DNA of 64,000 nucleotides from Brevibacterium picturae (GCF_900105045.1 NZ_LT629739.1:3472001-3536000), one strand, 5' to 3'. Positions 17,960 through 27,043 are shown, counted from the stretch's first letter. Notes: a model not told the origin generated them from the letters alone. Numbers and translations are program-made.

Positions 17960-19051
17960 ATGACTAAGTTTGCCGTTCTCAAGAATGTCCAGCCGCAACC
18001 CGAGCTGGTGCGAGAGAACATCAAGAAGGACCCCGGATTCGGGCTCTACTTCACCGACCACATGGCCCACATCAGATACACCCTTGACGATGGCTGGCAC
18101 GCTCACGAGGTGAAGCCCTACGGCCCGCTGGTGCTCGATCCTGCTGCTGCAGTGTTCCACTACGCCCAGGAGATCTTCGAAGGCATGAAGGTCTACCGCC
18201 ATGCAGACGGCTCCGTCTGGACCTTCCGTCCCGAGCGGAACGCTGCGCGCATCAATAAGTCCGCCGAGCGTCTTGCGCTGCCGCAGATCTCGGAATCCGA
18301 CTTCATCGAATCGCTCAAGGCGCTGGTTTCCCTCGATCAGCAGTGGGTTCCCACCCCGGAGTCCGAAGCCGACGAGTCGAGCCTGTACCTGCGCCCATTC
18401 ATGATCGCCACCGAGAAGTTCCTGGGTGTGCGCTCAAGCCATGAGGTCGACTACTACGTCATCGCCAGCCCCGCCGGTCCATACTTCTCCGGTGGCATCA
18501 AGCCCGTCTCGATCTGGCTGTCGCAGAACTTCAACCGCGCCGGCTCCGGCGGCACCGGATTCGCCAAGTGCGGCGGCAACTATGCGGCCTCGCTGGCGGC
18601 ACAGAACGAAGCTGCAGCCGAGGGCTGCCAGCAGGTGCTGTTCACGGATGCCGCGGAGAACAAGTACATCGATGAACTCGGTGGTATGAATCTCATGCTC
18701 GTGACCAAGGACGGCCGCCTGCTCACTCCGGAGCTCGGCGATTCCATCCTCGACGGTGTCACTCGCCGGTCCCTGCTCGACCTCGCTCCGCAACTGGGGC
18801 TGAAGCCGGAAGAGCGCAAGATCACCGTCGACGAATGGCGTGAGGGCGTTGCCAACGGCGACATCGTCGAGGCCTTCGCCTGCGGCACCGCCGCGGTTGT
18901 GACACCGATCGGTCGGGTCGTCAGCGGCGACTTCACCATCGATCACGGCGAAGAACCGGGTGCGAAGACCATGGAGTTCCGCAAGACTCTGCTCGACATC
19001 CAGTACGGTCGGGCCGAGGACACGAACAACTGGATGGTTCGTCTGGCCTGA
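17960..19051 (+). CDS. ilvE: Branched-chain amino acid aminotransferase
   Basis: A 363-residue fold-type IV PLP enzyme that transfers the amino group between glutamate and the oxo-acids of valine, leucine and isoleucine. The PLP lysine lies in GFAKCGGNYAASLAAQ. Other conserved parts are HYAQEIFEGMKVY, LYLRPFMIATE and the cofactor-binding AFACGTAAVVTPIG. The frame could begin at GTG 17927, but the promoter-like TACCCT ends at 17922, so that codon would lie at the very 5' end of the RNA. ATG 17960 matches the family start and has a weak GAGAAAAGAG ahead. Monocistronic, closed by a strong terminator. Confidence 0.95.
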   Translation: MTKFAVLKNVQPQPELVRENIKKDPGFGLYFTDHMAHIRYTLDDGWHAHEVKPYGPLVLDPAAAVFHYAQEIFEGMKVYRHADGSVWTFRPERNAARINKSAERLALPQISESDFIESLKALVSLDQQWVPTPESEADESSLYLRPFMIATEKFLGVRSSHEVDYYVIASPAGPYFSGGIKPVSIWLSQNFNRAGSGGTGFAKCGGNYAASLAAQNEAAAEGCQQVLFTDAAENKYIDELGGMNLMLVTKDGRLLTPELGDSILDGVTRRSLLDLAPQLGLKPEERKITVDEWREGVANGDIVEAFACGTAAVVTPIGRVVSGDFTIDHGEEPGAKTMEFRKTLLDIQYGRAEDTNNWMVRLA

Positions 19052-19082
19052 GGTCCTGCGGACAACGTGTGTCCGGCGTGTA

Positions 19083-19128
19083 CAGGGGGTCGGGGGCTGC
19101 GATATCGATCGCGGCACCCGACCCCCTG
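19083..19128 (+). terminator. Terminator after ilvE
   Basis: CAGGGGGTCGGG (19083-19094) is exactly complementary to 19117-19128, and the 22-base interior can fold further. No T tract. Confidence 0.75.
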
Positions 19129-19237
19129 ACATGTCCTGCTGACTCAGTCATGGGTGGACTCGGCCTCCACGGGTGGGGTCGGCCTTGGTCGTCATCATCA
19201 AGGCCGACGAATTTGCGCGCATCTGCGTTAAAAGATG

Positions 19238-19249
19238 TACTGTGGCCAC
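19238..19249 (+). promoter_or_regulatory. -10 box of leaderless MFS gene promoter
   Basis: TACTGT (19238-19243), six bases, then GTG 19250. A TTGCGC (19213-19218) stands 19 bases upstream of the box. Confidence 0.5.
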
Positions 19250-20743
19250 GTGTCTACATCAGCCTCAACATCCACGCCGACCGCTTCCGAAGTCGTCGCC
19301 AACCTTCCGTGGCGCTGGAGGACTCAGGGTGCCATCTTCATCATCGGTGGCCTGGGCTTCATGTTCGACGCCTGGGATGTTGCGCTCAACGGGTTCCTCA
19401 TCCCACTGCTCAGCGACTACTGGAGCCTGAGCGTCGGCCAGGCCGCTTGGATCGCCACGGCCAACCTCATCGGCATGGCTCTGGGTGCCTTCATCTGGGG
19501 CGGCATCGCCGATGTGATCGGACGCAAGAAGGCATTCACCCTCACCCTTCTCGTGTTCTCAGTCTTCACGGTGGCAGGAGCTTTCTCCCCAGCTTTCGGC
19601 TGGTTCATCGTCTTCCGATTCCTCGCCGGATTCGGGCTTGGCGGATGCATCCCGGTCGACTATGCCCTCGTCGGGGAATTCACTCCCAAGAAGCATCGCG
19701 GTCGCGTCCTGACTGCAATGGACGGTTGGTGGCCGATCGGTGCCTCACTGTGCGCCTTCGTCTCCGCATCGCTGCTGGGCGTGGGGGACTGGCGCCTCAT
19801 CATGCTTGTCATGATCGTGCCCGCTCTGCTGACAGTGGCCGTGCGCTTCGGAATTCCCGAATCACCTCTCTATCTTGCTTCCGTCGGACGGTACGCCGAA
19901 GCCGATGCCATCATCGCCAGGCTCGTCGAGCGCACCGGCGCCGAGGTGACGACGTGGACTCATGATGTTCCCGTCGCGAGCGAGACCAAGGCCACCGGTA
20001 CCGCCCGATCCGCTGGCACCGCCCAGGACGCCGGCACCGCCCAGGACACCGGCGCTGCCAAGACGCCTCGGCAGGCATCCGACGCGCCTGGAGCGGTCAC
20101 CTCCGTCAACAGACAGCTGCGCGCCGCCAGCGGTCAATTGCTGCAATTGTGGCAGTACTCAGCCAAGACGACTCTTGTCTCCTGGGCACTGTTCGGATCT
20201 GTCCTCCTGGTCTACTATGCGGCCCTGACATGGTTGCCGGATATCCTGAAGAAGCAGGGGTTGGGAGACCAGACAGCATTCATGGTCACCGGATCGATGA
20301 CGGCAGTGGGCATCCTCGGTGTCATCGTCTCGGCCCTGATCGTCGAACATGTGGGTCGAAAATGGGTGCTCGGCGTGACCGCAATCGTCTCCGCGCTCCT
20401 GTTGGTCTGTGCCGCAGTATTCATCGAGGCTTCGGGGACGGAGCTGACCTTGGCCGCCAAGGCCAGCATAATCGGATTCGGATTCGTCGTGCAGATCGCC
20501 ATTCCCACTCTTTACACCTATGTCTCGGAGCTCTACCCGACCCGGCTGCGCGGTTCGGGATTCGGCTGGGCATCGGCTGCCTCCCGCATTGCGACCGGTG
20601 TTGCTCCGCTTGTCTTCGGTGCGTTCATGTGGCCGGTTCTCGGGCTGACACTGACCTTCATACTTACCGGGGTGCTCGTGGTTGTGTCGGTGGTGCTCAT
20701 GGCTATGCTCGCCAGGGAGACCACGGGCGAAGCGCTCGCTTGA
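19250..20743 (+). CDS. MFS transporter (sugar/acid:proton symporter type)
   Basis: A 497-residue major facilitator with twelve predicted helices. MFDAWDVALNGFLIPLL in helix 1 and the loop motifs GGIADVIGRKKAF (between helices 2 and 3) and the second-half VEHVGRKWVLG mark the family; RFLAGFGLGGCIPVDYALVGE is helix 4. The sequence recalls the aromatic-acid and sialate symporter branches, but the substrate is unclear. The cytoplasmic loop between the two halves holds a low-complexity Ala/Gly/Thr/Gln/Asp stretch made of 18-bp repeats. GTG 19250 was chosen because a -10 box lies six bases before it. Monocistronic. Confidence 0.85.
   Translation: MSTSASTSTPTASEVVANLPWRWRTQGAIFIIGGLGFMFDAWDVALNGFLIPLLSDYWSLSVGQAAWIATANLIGMALGAFIWGGIADVIGRKKAFTLTLLVFSVFTVAGAFSPAFGWFIVFRFLAGFGLGGCIPVDYALVGEFTPKKHRGRVLTAMDGWWPIGASLCAFVSASLLGVGDWRLIMLVMIVPALLTVAVRFGIPESPLYLASVGRYAEADAIIARLVERTGAEVTTWTHDVPVASETKATGTARSAGTAQDAGTAQDTGAAKTPRQASDAPGAVTSVNRQLRAASGQLLQLWQYSAKTTLVSWALFGSVLLVYYAALTWLPDILKKQGLGDQTAFMVTGSMTAVGILGVIVSALIVEHVGRKWVLGVTAIVSALLLVCAAVFIEASGTELTLAAKASIIGFGFVVQIAIPTLYTYVSELYPTRLRGSGFGWASAASRIATGVAPLVFGAFMWPVLGLTLTFILTGVLVVVSVVLMAMLARETTGEALA
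19994..20065 (+). repeat. 18-bp in-frame tandem repeat in the MFS gene
   Basis: Units at 20012-20029 and 20030-20047 encode AGTAQD twice, with degenerate units on each side (from 19994 and to 20065). They lie in the central cytoplasmic loop. Confidence 0.75.
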
Positions 20744-20898
20744 GGTCCCGCGCGATGCGGCCTGAGGGACTGGGCGATGCGGCTTGAGTCGAGGAACTCA
20801 CCTGCTTGGTGCAGTGCCGTGAATCTGTTGCCAGACGTTCGATTTCGCATCTGACCTGGGCTGATGCTTCGCGAGAATCTCGTGTCAGTGCCGGACGC

Positions 20899-20911
20899 TA
20901 GTGTGTTTGGT
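20899..20911 (+). promoter_or_regulatory. -10 box of leaderless DUF222 gene promoter
   Basis: TAGTGT (20899-20904) followed by seven bases and ATG 20912. Confidence 0.5.
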
Positions 20912-22414
20912 ATGGAAGCAGAGACGGTTTCAGACGTGATCACCGAGATTCATCGGTGGCGCGAGAAGCTGTCCGACCTGCCGCCAGCGCGGACTGAGCG
21001 CGAAGCGATCGACAGAATCACCGCTCTGGAGGAACTGACGTCTGTGAGCGCGGCAGCGCAGGCCAGAGAGACGTTGACCTTCGACATGCACCGCCGGAAT
21101 CGTGAAGCTGAGGACGGTTTGTCGAGTCGCAAGCAGGGGCAGGGTCTGGGGGCCGAGATCGGATTGGCCCGAAAGGTTTCTCGGGCCAGAGGGTGCAAAT
21201 TGCTGGGCTTCGCCCGATCCCTGCTGATGGATCTGCCCAAGACGTATGCCGCCCTCAAGAGCGGAGACATCTCAGAAGAGAAGGCACGAGTCGTCGCGAA
21301 GGAGACTGATTGGCTCCCCAGAGACAAGCGGCACCAGGTCGATGACCGGATGGCCGATCGCCTCGCCGAGGTGGGTGTCGGTCGGCTGGGCAATGAGGTT
21401 CGTGCCCTGGCCCAGCAACTCGACCAGAAGGCAGCCGTCGAACATCTGGACAGGTGCGTGGACGAACGTGCCGTCACAGTGCGTCCAGCGCCTGGAAACA
21501 TGGCGTATCTGACGGCACTCCTGCCCCTGTCGCAAGCGGTGGCAGCGTATACCAACTTGTCGAAGTCGGCACAGTCGATCATCGGGACAGGTCAGGCCGA
21601 CGGGCGCACTCAGAGCCAGGTCATGGCCGACCTTCTGGTCGAGAGAACCACAGGTCAAGACAGTGCAGAAGCCATTCCCACCGAAGTCCACGTAGTGATG
21701 AATGCCGACAGCCTCTTCGACTCAGGTGAGACCCCAGCGTGGTTCCCCGGCTTCGACCCGATCCCAGCGAAGACAGGCCGAGCATTCATCGCCGAGAACG
21801 AAGCCGCAGTCTTCATCCGGCGGTTGTACACACGTCCAACCGACGGTCAGTTGGTCCGAATGGACTCGAAGCGCCGTGAATTCTCCGGTCTGCTCCGGCG
21901 CATGGTGGTGATTCGCGATGACGTCTGCCGTTCTCCGTGGTGCGATGCTCAGATCAAACACGCAGACCATTCTCAAGGATTCGCCGCCGGTGGCCAGACC
22001 GACTGGGACAACGCCTCAGGACTCTGCGCGGCCTGCAACTTCAATAAGGAACTGCCGGGATGGCGACATGAGGCCACCGCCGAAGAATTAATCGTGCGAA
22101 CTCCGACCGGACACAGATATCAGATCGGCACCAAGCCGATCGGAACACCGACGACGAAGAACAGTGAACTTCCCCGCTCCAATCTCACCAACTGGCAGTC
22201 CTCGGAAGAAGCCAACGACGCCGATCATTTCACCGTGCGAATCCCGCCGCTTCGAAGAGCGAAGGCGCCGCAACTTCGAAGTGCGAAGGCGTCGGCGCTT
22301 GAGAGACCATTCGAATCCCTCCAGGTTGATGTTTGGGAACTTCAGGATGAGCCGCCGAGCGTGGTGGAACTGAGCCTGGTGGAGCAACTGGCCGAATTCG
22401 CCTCCGCAGAATGA
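20912..22414 (+). CDS. DUF222 protein with C-terminal HNH endonuclease domain
   Basis: A 500-residue protein of the actinobacterial DUF222/HNH family (REP13E12-like in mycobacteria). A long helical N-terminal DUF222 region covers about residues 10-300. The HNH domain near 340-400 is complete: CRSPWCDAQIKHADH, then DNASGLCAACNFNKE, giving two cysteine pairs for zinc and the His/Asn/His catalytic set. These genes are often multi-copy and their role is unknown; a nuclease acting on DNA is inferred from the domain. Start taken at ATG 20912 with a -10 box just upstream; an in-frame upstream ATG (20864) lies before that box. A 24-bp in-frame repeat near the end encodes LRRAKAPQ/LRSAKASA. Confidence 0.85.
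   Translation: MEAETVSDVITEIHRWREKLSDLPPARTEREAIDRITALEELTSVSAAAQARETLTFDMHRRNREAEDGLSSRKQGQGLGAEIGLARKVSRARGCKLLGFARSLLMDLPKTYAALKSGDISEEKARVVAKETDWLPRDKRHQVDDRMADRLAEVGVGRLGNEVRALAQQLDQKAAVEHLDRCVDERAVTVRPAPGNMAYLTALLPLSQAVAAYTNLSKSAQSIIGTGQADGRTQSQVMADLLVERTTGQDSAEAIPTEVHVVMNADSLFDSGETPAWFPGFDPIPAKTGRAFIAENEAAVFIRRLYTRPTDGQLVRMDSKRREFSGLLRRMVVIRDDVCRSPWCDAQIKHADHSQGFAAGGQTDWDNASGLCAACNFNKELPGWRHEATAEELIVRTPTGHRYQIGTKPIGTPTTKNSELPRSNLTNWQSSEEANDADHFTVRIPPLRRAKAPQLRSAKASALERPFESLQVDVWELQDEPPSVVELSLVEQLAEFASAE
22250..22297 (+). repeat. 24-bp in-frame tandem duplication in the DUF222 gene
   Basis: Two adjacent 24-base units (22250-22273, 22274-22297), each beginning CTTCGAAG, encode eight-residue basic repeats. 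Confidence 0.7.
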
Positions 22415-22534
22415 CGCCCGCAGCTGTGCCGAGTGCAACCGTGCCGAGAGCGGCAACTCCTCAGCCAGGCAGTCGTTCCTCAGCCCAGAAGGGAGAGTTC
22501 TGCCAGAGTTCAATTGCCCGACTGCCGGAGTCGT

Positions 22535-22546
22535 TATGGTGGGAAC
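22535..22546 (+). promoter_or_regulatory. -10 box of leaderless GNAT gene promoter
   Basis: TATGGT (22535-22540), six bases, ATG 22547. Confidence 0.55.
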
Positions 22547-23185
22547 ATGGATGATCATGCCGAGCTTGAGGTTCTCGGAGCTTCACCTGCGGAGCTCAAT
22601 GTGGAACTTGTGTGGGGCATACCGGGCGGTCTGGGGCAGAGCTGGGACCCCATAGGCTCAGCAGCTGGAATCCCTGGAGTGCTGCCACCGCCCCATGAGA
22701 TCGAAGAGCTCTACGCCGCTGCAGCGGCAGAGCCGCCCTTGAACGAGGATCCGAAGCACGCGGCACTGTTCGGGAAACTCTACGACCTTTCGGTCCGAAA
22801 CGGTCAGGTCCTCATCGCAGCGGCGCGGTCCGATGGGCGCCTGAGGTCAATCGCCTACGGCCACTTCTGGTCCTGGGCGGAACAGGACCACGACTGGGCA
22901 CATGAACTGGCCTCCACACTCGGAGACGCCGCTGCGGCACTCGAATGGTCGTTCGCCCTCAACCTTTTGGCTCGTGATCCCCATCTGCGCAGTTCCGGGC
23001 TCGGACGGACCACGCTCCAGACATGGCTGGCCGGCATCAGCGGATACAGTTGCTGGCTCCAGACCAACGACATCGACAGCCCCGCCCGCAGCCTCTACGA
23101 AAGCCTCGGCTTCGTCGCGCTCGGTCATGGGCCCCAAGCGCCCAACGGCCAACCGGGACTCGTCATGTTCAGACCACCAGCCTGA
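22547..23185 (+). CDS. GNAT-family N-acetyltransferase
   Basis: 212 residues. The C-terminal half is a GNAT fold: ARDPHLRSSGLGRTTLQTWL is the acetyl-CoA loop and SPARSLYESLGFVALG the typical last helix and strand. The N-terminal 70 residues are less conserved, with PGGLGQSWDP and PPPHEIEELY. The substrate is unknown. The ATG at 22547 is preferred over upstream codons because a TATGGT box lies six bases before it and an mRNA starting there would be leaderless. Monocistronic; the next gene has its own promoter 50 bases downstream. Confidence 0.75.
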   Translation: MDDHAELEVLGASPAELNVELVWGIPGGLGQSWDPIGSAAGIPGVLPPPHEIEELYAAAAAEPPLNEDPKHAALFGKLYDLSVRNGQVLIAAARSDGRLRSIAYGHFWSWAEQDHDWAHELASTLGDAAAALEWSFALNLLARDPHLRSSGLGRTTLQTWLAGISGYSCWLQTNDIDSPARSLYESLGFVALGHGPQAPNGQPGLVMFRPPA

Positions 23186-23224
23186 GCGCGCGGTTCCGCG
23201 CGATCATGAGAAACCGGTGATCAT

Positions 23225-23236
23225 TAGGATGGTGGC
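23225..23236 (+). promoter_or_regulatory. -10 box of leaderless prolyl oligopeptidase promoter
   Basis: TAGGAT (23225-23230), six bases, ATG 23237. Confidence 0.55.
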
Positions 23237-25450
23237 ATGCGCAACGAAGCTCCGGCAGACAAACAGACCATCGACACCTCCAGCCCGGCCATGGCATCGC
23301 AGGATGCTGCCCCCATGCCACATGATGAGAACCTGTGGCTCGAAGACATCCACGGCGATGACCAGATGGCCTGGGTCAGGGAGCAGAACGCGAAGACCAT
23401 CGCCAGGTTCCAGGACGATCTGTTCGACTCCATCGCCGGTGATATTCAGACCGCCCTGGACTCCGAGGGCAAGATCCCGATGGTGGCCAAACGCGGTGAT
23501 CACTATTTCAACTTCTGGCGCGACACCACGAACCCCAAAGGCATGTGGCGGCGAACCACCTGGGACAGCTATGTCTCCGATTCCCCCGAGTGGGAGGTCC
23601 TCATCGACCTCGACGAGCTCGGCACCGCGGAAGCAACACCCTGGGTGTGGGCCGGAGCATCGGTGCGTCGTTCGGACAACTCACGTGCACTCGTCTCGCT
23701 CTCGCCCGATGGCGGGGACGCTCACAGAGTGCGCGAATTCGATCTGAGAACCAAATCCTTCGTTGCCGGCGGCTTCGACCTCCCTACGGCGAAGACCCGC
23801 TTTGCCTGGCTCGACGATGACACGATCATCGTCGCCACCGAGACTGACGAGGCCTCTCTGACCACTTCGTCCTATCCGCGTCAGGCGCGAGTCCTCAGGC
23901 GTGGACAGGCCATTGCCGATGCCCCAATTGTCGCCGAGGTGCCACGCGATCACGTCGCCATCTTCGTCGGCAGCGATGTGGGACCGGCAGAGGCCGATTC
24001 CACCGACAGGGTCTTCGCCATCGATGCCATCGACTTCTTCAATTCGCGGCCCAGCTTCATCGACCTCGACCTGGTCACCGAGGAATTCGGGGCGGTGAGC
24101 ACCGACGCCTCGGCGTGGGAGAAGAAATGGACCGTCGTCGATGTGCCGACCGACGTGGAAGTCGGATTCGACAGGGACTTCGTTCTCTTCCGCCCCCAAT
24201 CCGACTGGAATCACGAGGATTTCTCGGTGCCCGCCGGTGGTCTGGCCATCGCCGATATCGCCGAGGTGCGGGCTGGCACAATCGCACCGACCGTCATCTT
24301 CGCCCCCGACGCTCACACCGCCCTGCAGTCGTGGACATGGACGCGGGACTACCTGGTCCTCGAGCTGCTGGCTGACGTACAGTCTCAGCTGGTCGTTCTC
24401 GATCCCAACGATCATTTCTCATCGTCTCGGCTGCCCGGAGTCGCGGCCAATCACATGGTCGGGTTGGGAGCAGTCGACAGACACGATGACGCCACCGCCA
24501 ACGACTATTGGCTGGTGAGCACCGGCTTCCTGACTCCATCGACCCTGGCGTACGGAAGGTTGGGGTCCTCGAGCACCAACAGCTATGCGACCCCCGAAAC
24601 CATCAAAACGGCACCGGCACTCTTTCCCAGCGAAGGCTTCTGCGTCGAACAGCACTTCGCCACCAGCGAAGACGGCACGAAGATTCCCTACTTCCAGATC
24701 GCCGACAGCGCTCTGGTGCTCGATGGGAGCAGTCCGACCCTCCTGGACGGATACGGTGGATTCGAAGTCAGCCGGTCTCCGGTGTACTCCCCGGTCATGG
24801 GCATCGGATGGTTGGGGCGCACGACGATTACCGCCGGACGTCGCGGGGTCTATGTCCTGGCCAACATTCGCGGCGGTGGAGAATACGGGCCACGGTGGCA
24901 CACCTCGGCGATGCGAGAGAACCGGATGCGGGCCTACGAAGACTACGCCGCCGTTGCCCGAGATCTCATCGAACGCGGGGTGACGAGCCCGAAGAGTCTG
25001 GCTTGCGCCGGCGGGTCGAACGGGGGACTGCTGGTCGGGAACATGCTCACACAGCACCCTGAACTCTTCGGCGCGATCTCGTGCGGAGTTCCTCTCTTGG
25101 ATATGCGCCGCTACACCAAACTCAGTGCAGGCTATTCGTGGAAGGCCGAGTACGGCGACCCAGATGTGGCCGAAGACTGGGCATTCATCCAGAAGTTCTC
25201 GCCCTATCACCTGCTGGAAGAAGGCGTGGACTATCCACCCGTGCTGTTCTGGACGGCGACCTCTGATGATCGTGTCGGGCCGGTCCAGGCACGCAAGATG
25301 GCTGCCCGGATGCAGGATCGGGGCATCGACGATGTGTGGTTCTTCGAAGACACCGAAGGCGGGCACTCGGCAGCCTCGGACAACAAGCAGGCGGCGTTCA
25401 CCCGGGCCCTGAGCTACCGCTTCCTGTGGAACTCGCTGTCCGGCGAGTGA
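23237..25450 (+). CDS. Prolyl oligopeptidase family serine peptidase (S9)
   Basis: 737 residues, the usual length of family S9A. An N-terminal segment NLWLEDIHGDDQMAWVREQN packs against the catalytic domain, a beta-propeller covers about 80-440, and the alpha/beta-hydrolase domain follows. The nucleophile is in CAGGSNGGLLVGNML, the Asp in TSDDRVGPVQARKM and the His in TEGGHSAASDN. No signal peptide is seen, so it is cytosolic and cleaves short peptides after proline or basic residues; specificity is not determined. Start at ATG 23237 with a -10 box six bases ahead. Divergence from Dpp-IV types is supported by the N-terminal motif. Confidence 0.92.
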   Translation: MRNEAPADKQTIDTSSPAMASQDAAPMPHDENLWLEDIHGDDQMAWVREQNAKTIARFQDDLFDSIAGDIQTALDSEGKIPMVAKRGDHYFNFWRDTTNPKGMWRRTTWDSYVSDSPEWEVLIDLDELGTAEATPWVWAGASVRRSDNSRALVSLSPDGGDAHRVREFDLRTKSFVAGGFDLPTAKTRFAWLDDDTIIVATETDEASLTTSSYPRQARVLRRGQAIADAPIVAEVPRDHVAIFVGSDVGPAEADSTDRVFAIDAIDFFNSRPSFIDLDLVTEEFGAVSTDASAWEKKWTVVDVPTDVEVGFDRDFVLFRPQSDWNHEDFSVPAGGLAIADIAEVRAGTIAPTVIFAPDAHTALQSWTWTRDYLVLELLADVQSQLVVLDPNDHFSSSRLPGVAANHMVGLGAVDRHDDATANDYWLVSTGFLTPSTLAYGRLGSSSTNSYATPETIKTAPALFPSEGFCVEQHFATSEDGTKIPYFQIADSALVLDGSSPTLLDGYGGFEVSRSPVYSPVMGIGWLGRTTITAGRRGVYVLANIRGGGEYGPRWHTSAMRENRMRAYEDYAAVARDLIERGVTSPKSLACAGGSNGGLLVGNMLTQHPELFGAISCGVPLLDMRRYTKLSAGYSWKAEYGDPDVAEDWAFIQKFSPYHLLEEGVDYPPVLFWTATSDDRVGPVQARKMAARMQDRGIDDVWFFEDTEGGHSAASDNKQAAFTRALSYRFLWNSLSGE

Positions 25451-25483
25451 GCAAGCTCATAGCTTCTGAGCAGAGCCTGAGAG

Positions 25484-25496
25484 TAGGTTTGGAACC
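25484..25496 (+). promoter_or_regulatory. -10 box of leaderless lipoate-ligase operon promoter
   Basis: TAGGTT (25484-25489), seven bases, ATG 25497. Confidence 0.5.
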
Positions 25497-26585
25497 ATGA
25501 CGAACGATACGCACGAACCCCAGCGCTTTCACGCCGAATACAAGGTCATCGGTGGGAAACTCGTGGTCGCCGATGTGGAAACCGACGGGAAGACCATCAC
25601 CGAGGTCAAGATCTCCGGCGACTTCTTCCTCGAACCCGAAGAAGCCTATTTCGACCTCGCCCCTGCGCTCGTCGGAGCCAGCGTCACCGCGGACAACGCG
25701 AACCTGCGCCAACGCCTCGATGACGTACTCGCCAGGTACGGTTCGGAACTGGCGATGCACGGATTCTCGACTTCTGACATCGCCACGGTCGTCAGGCGTG
25801 CTCTGGGGTCGGCGGCGAACTTCACCGACTTCGATTGGCAGGTCATCCGCGGCGAGGTCCTGCCCACACAGGTCAATGTCGCCCTCGACCAGGTGCTGTT
25901 GGACGAGGTCGCAGCAGGACGTCGGAAACCGACGCTGCGGTTCTGGGAATGGGACGACACCGCCACGGTCATCGGAGCCTTCCAGTCCTACGCCAACGAA
26001 CTCCGCCCGGAAGGCGTCGAGAAGTACGGGGTGCAGGTCGTGCGCCGCATTTCCGGCGGGGGAGCGATGTTCATGGAAGGCGGCAACTGCATCACCTACT
26101 CGATGTTCGTCCCACCCGCGCTGGTCGCCGGCCTCGACTATGAGGAGTCCTACGTCTTCCTCGACCAATGGGTGCTGGCAGCTCTGAAGAGCCTCGGCGT
26201 CGAAGCCTTCTACAAACCGATCAACGACATCTCCTCGACCGGCGGCAAAATCGGCGGTGCGGCACAGAAGAGAATGCGCGACGGAACCCTGCTTCACCAC
26301 GCGACGATGAGCTACGACATCGACGCCGACAAGATGGTCGAAGTCCTGCGCATCGGTGAGGCGAAGATCTCCGACAAGGGCGTCGCCAGCGCGAAGAAGC
26401 GCGTCGACCCCCTGCGCAGCCAGACCGGTGAGGCCCGCAAAGACATCATCGACGTCATGGCCGACACCTTCGCCGACAGATATGGCGCCAGCTTCGACAC
26501 CTTCACCGAAGACGAACTGGAGAAGGCACGTACCCTTGTTGCCGAGAAGTTCGGAACCGAGAAATGGACACACCGAGTGCCGTGA
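25497..26585 (+). CDS. Lipoate-protein ligase family protein with N-terminal accessory domain
   Basis: 362 residues. The C-terminal two thirds form a BPL/LPL catalytic domain with VVRRISGGGAMFMEGGNCITYSM, the signature RR-SGGGA lipoyl-AMP loop, and DISSTGGKIGGAAQKR with the catalytic lysine. The first 95 residues (HAEYKVIGGKLVVADVE and EVKISGDFFLEPEEAYFDL) match the small accessory domain that is C-terminal in E. coli LplA or a separate LplB in archaea. Here it is N-terminal, a permuted order. It probably attaches lipoate or octanoate to 2-oxoacid dehydrogenase E2 or GcvH. First gene of an operon with a GTGA overlap to the next gene. Confidence 0.85.
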   Translation: MTNDTHEPQRFHAEYKVIGGKLVVADVETDGKTITEVKISGDFFLEPEEAYFDLAPALVGASVTADNANLRQRLDDVLARYGSELAMHGFSTSDIATVVRRALGSAANFTDFDWQVIRGEVLPTQVNVALDQVLLDEVAAGRRKPTLRFWEWDDTATVIGAFQSYANELRPEGVEKYGVQVVRRISGGGAMFMEGGNCITYSMFVPPALVAGLDYEESYVFLDQWVLAALKSLGVEAFYKPINDISSTGGKIGGAAQKRMRDGTLLHHATMSYDIDADKMVEVLRIGEAKISDKGVASAKKRVDPLRSQTGEARKDIIDVMADTFADRYGASFDTFTEDELEKARTLVAEKFGTEKWTHRVP

Positions 26586-27043
26586 GCATGCCTGAAGATG
26601 ATCATGGTCCTTGGTGGGAAGCTCAAGCTCTGGCCCTGGCAGCCGAGGCGGAACGCCGTGAGAGACGGCGGGGAATCGCACTCATCATCGGCTCAGCCGT
26701 GCTTATGGCAGTCTCACTGCTGTGTATGTTCATCGGCTCTCTCGGCCTGATCGGGCTGGTGTGCCTGGTCTTCTTCGGTGCCTGTCTCTTAGCCGGCATC
26801 CTGATGCGTGGGGACCCCAATTCCCGGACCACCTTCGTGCTGTCACTGTGGGCGGCGCTGCTGATGGGGCTCGGCATGGGACTGCTGTTCATCTTCACAC
26901 TCGTGTCAGCGTTGACCTACGGGGCGAGCGGTAACCAGATCGTGGTGCTCGTCGTCGCCGCAATCGGCTTCTTGTTCTTCGGAGTCGGCTGCGTCGCGGC
27001 AATGGTGAAGGCAAGACGACCTCGTGGGCGGACACAGCGATGA
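26582..27043 (+). CDS. Small membrane protein, four predicted helices
   Basis: 153 residues with an Arg-rich N-terminal helix (AAEAERRERRRG) followed by four hydrophobic segments: IALIIGSAVLMAVSLLCMFI, GLIGLVCLVFFGACLLAGIL, LSLWAALLMGLGMGLLFIF and VVLVVAAIGFLFFGVGCVAA. The tail is basic. The GTG at 26582 overlaps the ligase stop (GTGA), typical of coupling; ATG 26588 is an alternative. No known family is recognised. It resembles the protein two genes downstream in helix layout and in the FFG-rich segments, so the two are probably paralogues flanking pepE. Function unknown. Confidence 0.75.
   Translation: MSMPEDDHGPWWEAQALALAAEAERRERRRGIALIIGSAVLMAVSLLCMFIGSLGLIGLVCLVFFGACLLAGILMRGDPNSRTTFVLSLWAALLMGLGMGLLFIFTLVSALTYGASGNQIVVLVVAAIGFLFFGVGCVAAMVKARRPRGRTQR

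Noticed and set aside
19994..20065. CRISPR-like repeats in the MFS gene
   Set aside because: Units are 18 bp, in frame and without spacers; they encode a loop. No CRISPR array was seen anywhere in the window.
20912..22414. DUF222/HNH gene as part of a mobile intron or insertion element
   Set aside because: No flanking repeats, transposase or intron structure are visible and the gene has the base composition of its neighbours.
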